Shown piece by piece: positions 32,691 to 44,800 of a DNA stretch of 64,000 bases. A program made the translations under genes and the position numbers. Under the pieces are notes generated by a model. It had not been told where the DNA came from, did no database searches, and worked only from the letters and a program-made list of their open reading frames with translations. Each line of letters opens with the position of its first letter. Position 1 is the first letter of the stretch. The stretch is from Eunapius fragilis (Eukaryota; Porifera; Demospongiae; Spongillida; Spongillidae): assembly GCA_963681505.1 (NCBI GenBank), contig OY811972.1:836375-900374 (forward strand). Direction: 5' to 3'.

Positions 32691-35600
32691 ACACACACAC
32701 CTCATAGCTGAGTTCCTTCAAGAACACCACCATGTTCTTGAGACCAGACTACTTCCCATCATGAGAGAGATATCAGACACCAGAGCCAGGAACAGGGAAG
32801 AACTGGATGGTGAGTGTGCTTGTTACCCTCCCCCTCATCAGTCATCTCCCTCCCCTCCCCTCCCCTCCCCTCCCTCCCCTCCCCTCCCTCCCCTCCCCTC
32901 CCTCCCTCCCCTCTTCTCCCTCTCCTCCTCTCCCTCCCTCCCCTCCCTCTCTCTCCCCCCATCTCAGGTGCATTTTGTATCTGTCCCTGTTCCAAACACA
33001 GGTCTGTATAGGAAGATAGTGTCCTATGTTCTGTTGAGGTCTGGACTTGGCTCCCCCACTGACATAGCTGTGGTCAGAGAGGCAACTGGTAATGGCTCCT
33101 CATCTGTCCAGGCCTAGCCCCACCCACTAGACCCCTCCCTCTTACCTCACTAGGCCCCTCCCTCTTACCCTACTAGGCCCCTCCCTCTTACCCTACTAAG
33201 CCCCTCCCTCTTACCCCACTAGCCCCTCCCCCTTACCACCCATTCCTCCTGCAGCTGCCCTGCAGAGTGTGTTCCCTCAGATGGAGCTGGGGACCTTCAT
33301 GGCTCTTGAGAAGACAGAGAAGGAGGCACAGTTGAAGGAACTCACCTCCATTGTGACTGGGATCAGACTGTTTAACAGAGACTGTGGGAAGGGAGGCCAA
33401 GGCATTGACGACTGTAAGTGGATGGGGACTAGGGTTAAAAGACTGTTAGGAACCACTTGCTTTAGGGGTGGGTACAGGGTAGTACCAACGTGAGTTATTA
33501 ATAAGGGGGAGGGTCCAACTTGAGTTATTAATAAGGGGGGTGGTTCTGTTCAGCTCCAGCTAGGGGGCATGGGGGAATGTTATAAATTTGGGGCACTATT
33601 AATTTTAGTGGTTTTCACAATTTAGAAATACGTGCACATGTGGTGAATACATGTAGTGCTTTTAAATGTTGCATTATATTCATACTTGTGTTAGAGAGAC
33701 ACCCCCTAGCCCCCCCCCCCCCCCCCCCCTCCCTTCCTCCCTTCCTTCCTTGGGCTTGACTATCCAGGTGTGTGCGTATCAGTTGTGTAAATTTAGGTAT
33801 TTTAGGTTATGTGTAGGTTATGTGTAGGTTATGTGTAGGTTATGTGTAGGTTATGTGTAGGTTATGTGTAGGTTATGTGTAGGTGTGTACACATATGAGC
33901 AGGTATGTGTCTGCAAATGTGACCTAGCATTAATCTCTCTATCTAGTGCCCGCCATTCTTCGCGATGCAATACAAGTCACCACTCTGGCTGCTGAGAGTG
34001 AACTGACCAAATCTCTACAGCTGTCTTATGAGAGCACAGGTTTGGGGGACACTCCCCCCACCTTTGTCCACTTAATAACCACGCCTCCTCCTCCAATAGC
34101 TGTCCTCCTACACGTCATCGGGACACCCCTCCACTCTAACTCCCACATGGTGGGCACTATAAAGAAGTGTCTTGTTAATTCAAGACAGCACGAGAGCATC
34201 ATCCAAGTGCTCACGGTAGGTCAGACCACGCCCACTGAGGGTGGGTGAGACCACACCCACTGATGGTAGTTGAGACCACACACACTGATGGTCCTCCTCT
34301 ACTGCCAATGCAATTAGCTCTGTTACTACTATGTACCAGTCCTGCAATACCCCCCTTACTACTATGTACCAGTCCTGCAATACCCCCCTTACTGCTATGT
34401 ACCAGTCCTGCAATACCCCCCCTTATTGCTATGTACCAGTCCTGCAATACCCCCCTTACTGCTATGTACCAGTCCTGCAATACCCCCCTTACTGCTATGT
34501 ACCAGTCCTGCAATACCCCCCTTACTACTATGTACCAGTCCTGCAATGCCCCCCTTACTACTATGTACCAGTCCTGCAATACCCCCCTTACTACTATGTA
34601 CCAGTCCTGCAATACCCCCCCTTACTACTATGTACCAGTCCTGCAATACCCCCCTTACTACTATGTACCAGTCCTGCAATACCCCTCTTACTGCTATGTA
34701 CCAGTCCTGCAATACCCCCCCCTTATTGCTATGTACCAGTCCTGCAATACCCCCCTTACTACTATGTACCAGTCCTGCAATACCCCCCTTACTACTATGT
34801 ACCAGTCCTGCAATACCCCCCTTACTACTATGTACCAGTCCTGCAATACCCCCCTTACTACTATGTACCAGTCCTGCAATACCCCCCCTTATTGCTATGT
34901 ACCAGTCCTGCAATACCCCCCTTACTACTATGTACCAGTCCTGCAATACCCCCCTTACTACTATGTACCAGTCCTGCCATACTCTTTGTCTGTTCTATCA
35001 GGAACTAAGTTATAGTAGTTTCTATATAGGAATTGACCTGGGTCATGAATATCATTAATTACCTTTCTGTTTCTGTTTTACCTTTGTTCACACTTTCACA
35101 TTTTCCCTCACACCTGTTATGTCATCAACATTCTGTTAGCCCATATATCCTCCCCTCCCTCCTCCCTCTCCTCCTCCTTCCCCTCCGCTCCCCCTCCCCT
35201 GTAGCAAGACATCCATCACTGTGGTAGTCTGCTGGAGCAGGTGGAGCAGGACTTCAGGAGCACCATGGCTGGCCTCAGGGCTACTGTGCAGTCCAAGACA
35301 GCAGTACCTACCTCACAAGTATATGTAAGTGGGCGTGTACCACATGTAGGAAAGTGGGCGTGTACCACATGTAGGGAGGTGGGCGTGTGCCACAAGGGGA
35401 CAGGTGCTTGATAGTCTGGGAACTGGACCACATATAATTTGATACCTTGTTTTAGTGACCCTTTGTTAACAAGTGGTAATGAAATCATCCTATTTGTTGA
35501 TACCCTCTCTCCCTTCCTCCCTCCTCTCCATCTCCCCACCAGCCTCTCTTTACCTCTCTCTCTAAGCTGTGGTGCAGGTTTCAAGATGAAGTGGTCCTCC

Positions 35601-38600
35601 TTAGTGTGTTCAGCAACCTCCTCACCAGCCTCTCTCCCTTCTCCAAGGTTAGCTCTTTGGAAGGTAACCCCTCCCTCTAATTCCATCATAGCACACGCAT
35701 TTTATGCATGTCTTCCCTTCTCCCCATCCCTCCCTCCCCTCCCTCCCTCCCTCCCTCCATCTCTCTCTCCCCTCCCTCCCTCCCCTCCCTCCCTCCCTCT
35801 CTCCCTCCCTCTCTCCCTCCCTCCCTCCCTCCTCCCTCCTTCCATCCCTCCCTCCCTCCTCCTCCCTCCCTCCCTCCCTCCCTCCCTCCCTCCCTCTCCC
35901 TCTCTCCCTCCCCCCTCCTCCCTCCCTCCCAGAATGCAATGGACATTCGTAACACTTCAGAGATCTGCTCCTTGCTCACTACAGTATCAGTGCTCACAGA
36001 CGAACAGAGAAAGAAAGATGTATGACATTAATGGATGCATGGATGTGTGTTAATGGCTGCATGGAACTGAATCTATTTTGAGTCCATCAACCTTACTTTC
36101 CCTCTCTCCCCCTCCCCCTCTCCCTCTCCCTCCCCTCTCCCTCTCCCTCTCCCTCTCCCTCCCCTTCCCCCTCACACTAAAGAGCTCAGAGTATAGGGTG
36201 GACCCTGATAAACACAGGAGGGCTGAGTTCTTGTTTCCTGAAAACACAAGGGATTTTGACAAAATCCCGCTTGAAATGAAGGTTAGCTTAGGTCTTGAAA
36301 TGTAGGTACACACACATGTGTATAAAAGTATTAGATATATATTTCCCATCACACAGAAGTGCCCAGATGTAGTATCCCGTGGGGGTGTCCCATTGCATAC
36401 ACATGTGGCCCCTCCCACTGCATGTGCATGTGGCCCCTCCCACTGCATACACATGTGGCCCCTCCCACTGCATACACATGTGGCCCCTCCCACCAGGGTT
36501 ACTGCGTCTACAGCCTTGCGGCTTACGATGGACTCCTCCTACAAGCCAACCCCTCCATTGGTGTGCTCCATTACAAGGGAAGGTACTATGGTTTCTCCAA
36601 CAAGGCAGCAGCTGATGCCTTCGCTGAAAACCCTGAAAGGTTGGGGGAGGGGGGTGGGTGGATGGAGTGGAGGGATAGGTGGAGGGTGTGGGGTTTGTGG
36701 AGGGGTAGGTGGGTGGGTGGAGGGGTGTGTGCGGATGGGGTGGGTGGAGGGGTGTGTGTGGATGGGGTGGGTGGAGGGGTGTGTGTGGATGGGGTGGGTG
36801 GAGGGGTGTGTGGATGGGGTGGTTGAGGGGTAGAGGGTTGGTTCCATACATTCGTGCGTAATCCATGTATGTCCAACGTTCTATTCTGGCTACATAACCA
36901 CCTCCGTGAAACCACGCCCCCTCTAGTTACCTGTCAATGGCCGTGGAGTGCAGCAAGTGTTCCCCAGAGCTGATCTACCTGCTGGACATGCACACACACT
37001 TCTCAGGAGGCACACCTGGGAAGGCTGTGAGTACTGCCGCACACGTGCTTAGTTATTAAAAGCTTATTAAAATCACTGTGTCTATCCTGTTATGTGTACA
37101 CATTGGGCTGGGGACCCGGGTGCACATATGAGCTGGGGACCTGGGTGTACACATGGGCTGGGGACCTGGGTGTACACATGGGGCTGGGGACCTGGGTGTA
37201 TACATGGGGCTGGGGACCTGGGTGTACACATGGGCTGGGGACCTGGGTGTACACATGGGGCTGGGGACCTGGGTGTACACATGGGGCTGGGGACCTGGGA
37301 GTACACATGGGCTGGGGACCTGGGAGTACACATGGGGCTGGGGACCTGGGTGTACACATGGGGCTGGGGACCTGGGAGTACACGTGGGCTGGGGACCTGG
37401 GTGTACACATGGGGCTGGGGACCTGGGTGTATACATGGGGCTGGGGACCTGGGTGTACACATGGGCTGGGGACCTGGGTGTACACATGGGGCTGGGGACC
37501 TGGGTGTACACATGGGCTGGGGACCTCGGTGTACACATGGGGCTGGGGACCCGGGTGTACACATGGGGCTGGGGACCTGGGTATACATTATAGTGGATTA
37601 TGCATTGTATGGATTTGCCGCTGATATGACCACACCCACCTAGGGTATGAAAGATGATTTGATCAAACCTCCTGTGACCAAGTCTGACATAGGGACACAG
37701 ACCGACACACATCTGATGGAGTCCAACCTTGTCAAGTCATATGAGTGGAACGAGTGGGAACTAAGGAGAAAGGCCATCAAGTTGGTAAGGGACCTGGTAC
37801 TGACCCCCTATGTTAGGGGACCTGGTACTGACCCCCTATGTTAGGGGACCTGGTACTGACCCCCTATGTTACGGGACCTGGTACTGACCCCCTATGTTAC
37901 GGGACCTGGTACTGACCCCCTATGTTACGGGACCTGGTACTGACCCCCTATGTTACGGGACCTGGTACTGACCCCCTATGTTACGGGACCTGGTACCGAT
38001 CTTCTATGTTAGAGGTCCTAGTACTGACCCCCTATGTTAGGGGTCCTGGACCTGGTACTGACCCCCTATGTTAGGGGTATTGGTACTGACCCCTGTGCTG
38101 GGGGACCTTGTATTCATTCACACATACTCATGTGCACACACACACTCACTGCTAGGCTAATCTACGGCAGAGGGTTACACACTCCATGCAGACTGATCTG
38201 AGTCACTATACCCGGGAGAACACAACGCAGGTCTACCTGCCAAAGTGAGTGTCATACTGTGTGCCATAGCAACCTCCTCTGTTGTCACCAACACACACAC
38301 ACACACACACACCCTTCTCCCCATACCTCCCACACCTTCAAGATTTGGCCCTTTTTCTTACCCACTGTCATGTGACCAGTACCCATAGCCAGTACCTACT
38401 GTACCCACTGTGTCGTGTGACCAGTACCCTCTATGTCATGTGACCAGTACCCACTGTGTCATGACCAGTACATTGTGTCATGTGACTGGTTCCTACTGCG
38501 TCATGTGACTGTTCACTGTGTCATGTGACTGGTCACTGTGTCATGTGACTGGTCACTGTGTCATGTGACTGGTCACTGTGTCATGTGACTGGTACCCACT

Positions 38601-39031
38601 GTGTCATGTGACCAGTGCCCACTGTGTCATGTGATCAGATTCCTTTCATGTCATAGTATCACAATCTTTCCTTGTCCACTTACCACACTCACCACACTCC
38701 ACACTCACTACACCCCACACTTACCACACCCCACACTCACCACACCTCACACTCACCACCTCCATGCCCACCACACTCCGCACTCACCACACCCCACACT
38801 CACCACACCCTGCACTTACCACACCCCACACTCACCACACCCTGCACTCCTTATTCCACATTCCTCCATCTTTGTAGGGACTCTGACACCCAGACAAAGA
38901 GGCAGCAGGGGTCAAGTGTGCCCAAACCTTCCACATACGTGGCTGGTCTGAGGGGCACCCCTGGTGTGGGTCATGCTCAGAAGGTGGACCTCACCCTCTC
39001 CATCCACACCCACAACAACATTAGAAGCTAG
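32059..39031 (+). CDS. CFAP206: Cilia- and flagella-associated protein 206 (17 exons, 626 aa)
   Basis: Exons: 32059-32169, 32279-32362, 32436-32526, 32708-32809, 33002-33088, 33255-33413, 33947-34039, 34100-34215, 35205-35324, 35543-35647, 35933-36019, 36183-36281, 36497-36639, 36927-37026, 37644-37784, 38156-38244 and 38878-39031. All junctions are GT-AG and phases agree from ATG to TAG. The product starts AESVIRNIIKEICQECG and VSETLAAFM. It contains SPALDTIKMQVYFGMNY, EFLQEHHHVLETRL, GYCVYSLAAYDGLLL and NPSIGVLHYKGRYYGFSNK, and ends with YEWNEWELRRKAIKL and ANLRQRVTHSMQTDLSHY. These are hallmark blocks of the FAP206 family, and the length is close to the ~622 aa vertebrate protein. FAP206 anchors radial spoke 2 in motile axonemes (Tetrahymena, mammals). 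Many introns carry minisatellites. The gene looks intact. Confidence 0.95.
32652..32700. repeat. (AC)n microsatellite, CFAP206 intron 3
   Basis: An AC dinucleotide run with one interruption, ending just before the exon 4 acceptor CTCATAG. Confidence 0.95.
33713..33885. repeat. C-run and 11-bp minisatellite, CFAP206 intron 6
   Basis: A C-run is followed by CCTTCCTT and then about seven tandem copies of TTATGTGTAGG. Confidence 0.9.
34325..34985. repeat. 33-bp minisatellite, CFAP206 intron 8
   Basis: About 20 copies of a 33-bp unit with TACTATGTACCAGTCCTGCA followed by ATACCCCCCTT. Because the unit length is a multiple of three, long open frames appear in several frames on both strands; they are artefacts. 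Confidence 0.95.
34999..35050 (+). repeat. Partial copy of the GGAACTA/AATTGACC family
   Basis: GGAACTAAGTTATAGTAG, TTTCTATATAGGAATTGACC and TGGGTCATGAA match the beginning of the 5889 and 19150 (minus) copies. It sits directly beyond the intron 8 minisatellite. Confidence 0.6.
35700..35930. repeat. (CCCT)n-rich tract, CFAP206 intron 10
   Basis: Imperfect CCCTCCCT repeats run into the exon 11 acceptor. Another CT-rich tract lies at 36100-36172 in intron 11. Confidence 0.9.
36640..36835. repeat. GGGTGGAGGGGTGTG minisatellite, CFAP206 intron 13
   Basis: G-rich units of GGATGGGGTGGGTGGAGGGG recur from just after the exon 13 donor. Confidence 0.9.
37090..37590. repeat. 25-26-bp minisatellite, CFAP206 intron 14
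   Basis: About 19 copies of GCTGGGGACCTGGGTGTACA plus CATGG or CATGGG. It yields artefactual frames on both strands. Confidence 0.95.
37785..38100. repeat. 28-bp minisatellite, CFAP206 intron 15
   Basis: About 10 copies of a unit with GGGACCTGGTACTGACCCCC and TATGTTA. The first copy overlaps the exon 15 donor GTAAGG. Confidence 0.95.
38400..38865. repeat. Minisatellites in CFAP206 intron 16
   Basis: Copies of GTGTCATGTGACTGGTCACT (about 20 bp) at 38410-38640 are followed by CACACTCACCACACC repeats at 38680-38850. Confidence 0.9.
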
Positions 39032-39232
39032 CCTCCACACCTCATGCCATGTCTGCTGTGTGTGCTTCGTGTGTGGGAGAGATCCATGTTGTAATTAAAA
39101 TAACATTTTTGAAATCTTTTAAAGCTGACGCATTGACCAGGGTGCATTGATGGGGGTGCTACCTGAAAGGGGCATTGATGTGTGTACATGTACACCCCCC
39201 AAATTACATTGCTGTTTTTCTATGCACAGGTG

Positions 39233-39281
<49 letters not shown>

Positions 39282-39285
39282 TGTG

Positions 39286-39374
<89 letters not shown>

Positions 39375-40508
39375 TATATATGTAGATTTGACATTTGTGC
39401 CGAACCCACTCTTCTCTGGGTTGTCCATGATGCAAAAAAGAACTGTCTGACTATACTGAGCTTTGAGTGACTTATACATGTTTACTGCCCGAATCAAGGT
39501 ATGCAAAGAGCCCGCACAATTACTTAGACCCAAACAACATAACTGTCAGTACTATTCTTCTGCATTAATCATCCTTACATGTTTTGGGTCTGGGTACCAT
39601 ATATACAGCTGTCCCCAGCCCTTACATCAGAAGGCAGGACACACTACCATGCAGGGTTGCCCCCCCACCCCCCACCTGTGCAGTGGTTGAATTTGCTTGC
39701 ATCCACAAACCACACATGATCCATATAGTTGCAGTGGGTACAGTGAACCCTTCTCTTTTTCCCTGGCCCCCAATTGCATAAAATCAACGTCACGTCTTAC
39801 AAAATGACAAATTTGAAGAGGGTCTGAAGTAAAGCCACATACCCCGACATGTAAACTTTTGTGAAAAATTGTCCAGTTGACTAATAACTTTGCAGCCACC
39901 ACATTCCAACCATGATATTGCAGTGGTTGAATGGCTTCCTCTCAATACAACCATATCATGGTGCCTGGTGTAGCTTTCACCTTGACAATATAAAAGGCAC
40001 TTTCCCCAGCCTCGCAATGCTTTGATTTCTGGTGTTATTATCAGTAGTGAGTTTGTGTATGTTATAGTGCCATCAGTTGAGTGGCAAGTGTTTTTCCTGT
40101 TTTGATTAATTACGGCATTGTTGGAACAGTAGTTGGTTGGAACTGATTATAATCGAGCACACACTAAAATGACCCTTCAATTCACCATAGATTAATGACC
40201 TTATAGATAAGGTCATTAATCTATGAATTCACTTACAGTGCCACTTCAATTGTGAATTGAGTGCACATGCTTGTACCCTCACAAACCACGGCATATAACT
40301 AGTATCATTAATAATAATATTATCTCGAATCTCCTGAGAGACATCTTTGCTGCATTCTGTCGTCATGCCCACCTGTAGGTAAAGGTTGAGGTATAGACTG
40401 TGGGCTAGGCACAGGCCATGTCACCTCCCTCCCTGCAAATGTCCTAGTGCAGGGCTGAGGAAAACCAGCTGCCTTTTACCTATATCCTTACTTTCCTCTG
40501 CCACCATA
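39032..40508. other. Intergenic, CFAP206 to retrotransposon fragment
   Basis: It contains a long (GT)n run at 39237-39371 and a perfect 40-bp palindrome at 40186-40225 (CATAGATTAATGACCTTAT, AG, then its complement). No supported gene is present. Confidence 0.6.
40186..40225. repeat. Perfect 40-bp palindrome
   Basis: CATAGATTAATGACCTTAT plus AG plus its exact reverse complement. It is intergenic and lies in no recognised element. Confidence 0.9.
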
Positions 40509-40787
40509 GGTGAAGCTAGTGCAGCAGTTGGGGGCAGCAGCCTTCGCAGCTAAGGCTAGGAAACATGCTGCTAGTGATGACAAGTGCCAGGAGTTGGGAT
40601 GGTCTTGTATCCCACTGGCTGTAGAAACGTACGGTAACTGGGGCAAAGAGGCTCAGTGTACATTTTCCTGACTAGCCTCTTTGCTTGCCATTGGCCAGGC
40701 CAGCTCTAAAGCAAAAATGGCTGCAGAGATCTACGGCTATCTCAACTTATCTGTTGTGGGATCAGTGGCCAGGGCCATCACGAGTTA
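40509..40787 (+). mobile_element. Non-LTR retrotransposon C-terminal relic, third copy
   Basis: The frame reads VQQLGAAAFAAKARKHAASD, then ELGWSCIPLAVETYGNWGKE, a TGA stop at about 40670, then LASLLAIGQASSKAKMAAEI and a final TAG at about 40787. It aligns with the fragments at 2-933 and 1374-1640. It is stop-interrupted and 5'-truncated. Confidence 0.7.
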
Positions 40788-41303
40788 GCCAGTGCATGTG
40801 TAGAACTGCACTAGGTTAGATTTTAGATATCTGTGTATATGGTTGCGTGGTGCATAAATGTGTACCATAATTTAGTTCACAATTTGAATAACATTGTAAC
40901 ATTTGAACTTTATGCAAACATCTCCCTAATAAGGGCGAACTCTGGGGCAATGATATCTGGGTCCTAGACCATTGGTGTATGTGTAGCTGCATGTAATAAG
41001 ATAATAATTAAAAATTGTAGCTTAACCACACCTTAGCTTGATGCAATGCGAGAGCCTTGCTCTCCCGGTCAAGGTTTCAGCCCGCAGAGGACATGGGCTG
41101 ATGGTAGCCTCAGCAGTGTGAATTGGTGTGTGTTTTAGGATGTTTGTGGCATGCTTGTTTTAAGACATTGTCATGTTTGTGCATTACCTTGCAATTGTAA
41201 GTGTTCATGCGATGAATTCAGTGGGGGGGGGGGGGGCGGGGGTATACCCCCTCCCGCCAAGTTAGAAATCAAATATTCATAGCTACAAGCGGCGGTGTCT
41301 TAT

Positions 41304-41588
41304 CAGGGGCGGATCCAGGATTTTTGAAAGGGGGGGGGGGGCTTATTATAAAAAAGTTGTATTCTAAATCTGTGCATGGGGCACTAATTAAATACCATTT
41401 CGGTTCAAGTAGGAACGATGCTTCACTTTGTGCGCATAAGTTAATACAGGTATAGCATTATAAAAATACATGCAGTGAGCGCGTATTTGTTAATTAGTCG
41501 TAATTATTTTCGTTACATATCCGAAAGGGGGGGGGGGGGGGGGGGGGGCTACAGCCCCCATAGCCCCCCCCCCCTGGATCCGCCTCTG
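41304..41588. mobile_element. Non-autonomous hAT-type element with 5-bp target duplication
   Basis: The left end is CAGGGGCGGATCCAGGATTT and the right end is CTGGATCCGCCTCTG. Both flanks carry CTTAT (41299-41303 and 41589-41593), a 5-bp duplication. G- and C-runs lie just inside both ends. No open frame is present. A third end of the same type (CTGGATCCGCCCCTG, 41766-41780) lies nearby, so a second, partly deleted element may be nested or adjacent. Confidence 0.65.
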
Positions 41589-41852
41589 CTTATGTCGCGC
41601 TGATGACATAAATACAACGAAAACGCGCCGAAGTAACATGATAACAGTAAAAAGCGGCTAGGGCGAAGCCCCAGACCCCGGGTACATATTCCTCTCTTAT
41701 GCGCAATATTTCGTAGCCACACCCAAACCATGATTATTAACGCCCCTCCCCTTCGCAAAAAAATTCTGGATCCGCCCCTGGAATTATTGTAAAATTTTAA
41801 ATTTTCTGGAGTGGGCATAATTCCCCCGTTTGAAAGCAGAGCAGCCGACGCG

Positions 41853-44800
41853 ATGGCCCTTATTATAATGGTGTACCTCGTTTGGATCGTCGCTTTCTCT
41901 GCTGACGCTCAGCCGCAAGTGTCCGGGCCGATTTTTTCCGCGAATTACAGTCAACCACTCTCTAGTAAGTGTGTTGGTGTGTATTGATATAAGTCGAACT
42001 GCTTCGTCCAAACGATCCAAAAAGCGGGCGGCGGCCATTATCATTTTTCATTATGGTGAATTCATTCTGGCTACATGCTTGGGAATTAACTAACGTACGT
42101 ACGAACGCTAATTTAGGGCTACATCAAGTATATCACTATATGATCATGCATGCACACACATCATCCTATAGCAACAAACCGGCGGACAGAACAAATGCGT
42201 TACTTTTATAGGTCTGTCCGCCTAGTACAGTGCTGCATGCAACCACCATGACACCGGCATTGTCCACCTTGTCCATATCGCATAATATCCAGGAGTAAAT
42301 TTATTGAACTGTCCATTAATTTATACGCCTAACCAATGACCGTGCACACAGGAAAAAAAGAGCGTCGAATTTTCTTGTGATTTTTGTGTTTAATCACACA
42401 AAATGATTTGTAAATGATTCGACGCTTTTTTTTTTTTTTTTCCTGTTCGTTCATGTCAGTTCTTTCGCTGGCAGTGCGATCCTACTGCACAAAGCATACT
42501 GACCAATTCAAAATGCTGCAATTTAAGGTGCAATTGGTGATGTCGACTTGCACAATAGCTAGACCATGGAACAAGCTTTACATATTTATACACACGTAAA
42601 TGGTAGGCCTACACTGCGAACGAGGTCCCGCCCCCCCTCCCCCTTCCTTTTAACAGGTCCTGAAAGTGGGGCTGTAAACATCGCCAAGCTTAGTGAGCTA
42701 TAAATGTAAGTTAGTGCGCATGTAACGACTAACTAGCGAGAAACTATATAGTCGGTGCAAAAGCCATCAGTTGCTGCATGCATGCCGTGAAAGTAGACCC
42801 GATCTGTATAAAAGCAGTGGGTTGTTCAAAATGAGACGATCGGTATAATGTTTGACCAATGCTCATGCGTTTTCGTGATCATCAGTGAAAATGATGTAAA
42901 AGAATGCCGGGGTGTTTCAATGTTTTTAATTTAAAAAAATTTTTTTTTCACTCTTGCACTTCTCCTGTCGGTGAGAAGTATTTCGGGAGGGGGTGGGGGT
43001 GGGGGTGGAGTGGGAGGGGGGGGGGGTGCAGGATGAGTTACAGCTCGGCCACGTTAACTGATTTTTTTTCCATACGCAAATATTTTCCAATATAGATGAA
43101 AGAAAGCTTGCAAACGCATAGATGTATACCGTACTGATGTTTAATAACAGAGCATTTCAAATTGGTAACAAGTGGTTCCATGACTCATGGAGACATGCCA
43201 TGTATTGCAGTAAAGCCACTTGTTAGCAATTCGAAATGCTCTGTTATTAAACATCAGTACAATAAAACATGCATTGATAAACTCTAGCGTATGATACATT
43301 GAAATATCAACTGAAGTGGGATATATATAGGATTGCAAGGCAAGAAGAAAACAAGCCAATGAATGTAGCAGACCTACATTTACACTCTAATTCCTTTTTG
43401 ACATAGCTCAGTCTGTTTCATTAATTTCTGCTTTAAAAATTTTTTTTTCTACCTTTTTACACTTCAGCTCACCACCCCTCCCCCCCCCCCACACCCCTAT
43501 TGACTGTGCATGGCATTAAGAACCCTCTTTTTAAATAAATGATGTATTTCATACAAAAAATAGGATACTCATACTCCAAGCACACTGGGCTGGGACCACT
43601 GGACCCTTACTATCGATACTTCATCAGCAAGCTTAACTTTGACGCCATTCCTGGCATGATACTTGTTGGAGCAGCGTAAGTTCAATATTCCTATCTCGAC
43701 AGCTGCAGAAAAAAAAACATATGCTTCTACATGCATGCAAATTAAAAAAAAAAAAGTACTCATGCAATGACTGTGCATGTGGCTGTGTTCATGCTTGTGA
43801 TTGATCTCTATCAGCTGACCAGTATGATGCATTGCACCCCCCACCCCTTGCAAACAACTGCAGAGATTGGCTTTACATACTAAACCCAGATTTGACTTTG
43901 GTAGGGCAATTAAACCTACCACCAACAGCCTCCATTGCAGGATGTTCAGCTGCCGTAGGATACAATCCAGTGAGGTCCATCATTATGTTGGTCCAAAAAC
44001 CACACCACTTTCCTCCCTCCTCCCCAGGACTATGTGTGTAGGAACCACATTCGTGTGTTCTTCTCCAATCCCACTGACCCCACCAGACTGGTAGTGTGTG
44101 GGAGTGAGGCTGCTGGGACGCCATCTTGTAGGGCAGTTAGTGTAAGTTATTATAAATTCTGCTGAGTAACAGCACAAGCATGACAGCTAGAGAGGACCTG
44201 TGACATCACTCAGTACCACTACATTCTCAAATTACACAACACTGGCCTGTCCATATAATTAGAATGCATTCTACCATGTGGTTTGGTGCAACGGATCATG
44301 TACTAAATTTACTCATAAATAGAATTGCCCACATGTCAATTAGTCTCTAAAAGGATCCATTTCATCCCCCAATGGCCTACATATGTGTGCAAAGGTGCAA
44401 TTGTTTTGTTTACTAACCTCACCCTTTCCCCATGTGTCATCTTGTTTTGTTTACTAACCACACGCCTTCCCACATGTGTCACCTTGTACACATATATCAT
44501 TGTAAACACACAGTATACTGCTTATATCTCACCACTCATGTAGGCTTGTTTGAATTAAACACACAGATATGTCAGCTCACTCATATACCATGTACATGCA
44601 CACATATACACGTACCACATACACTGCACACATAAACACTTACATTTAAACATAGATGTACGCACGTGTTCACGAACATGCTTCTGTGGTGTGTAATTTA
44701 TATCCAATGTAATGCTGACCTTGTTTCTTTACTGATAGTATCAGGTATCCAACTTGGCCAACTTTGCAACTGTAGCAGCAGCAAGTGGTATGGTCTCCAT

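Noticed and set aside
34211..35058. Long overlapping frames (up to 256 aa) on both strands
   Set aside because: The 33-bp unit is a multiple of three, so all frames stay open. The region is CFAP206 intron 8.
39204..39533. His/Thr-rich frames
   Set aside because: They come from a (GT)n microsatellite.
41784..42044. Minus-strand frame of 86 aa over semaphorin exon 1
   Set aside because: Antisense to the signal-peptide exon that connects in frame to 18 downstream exons.
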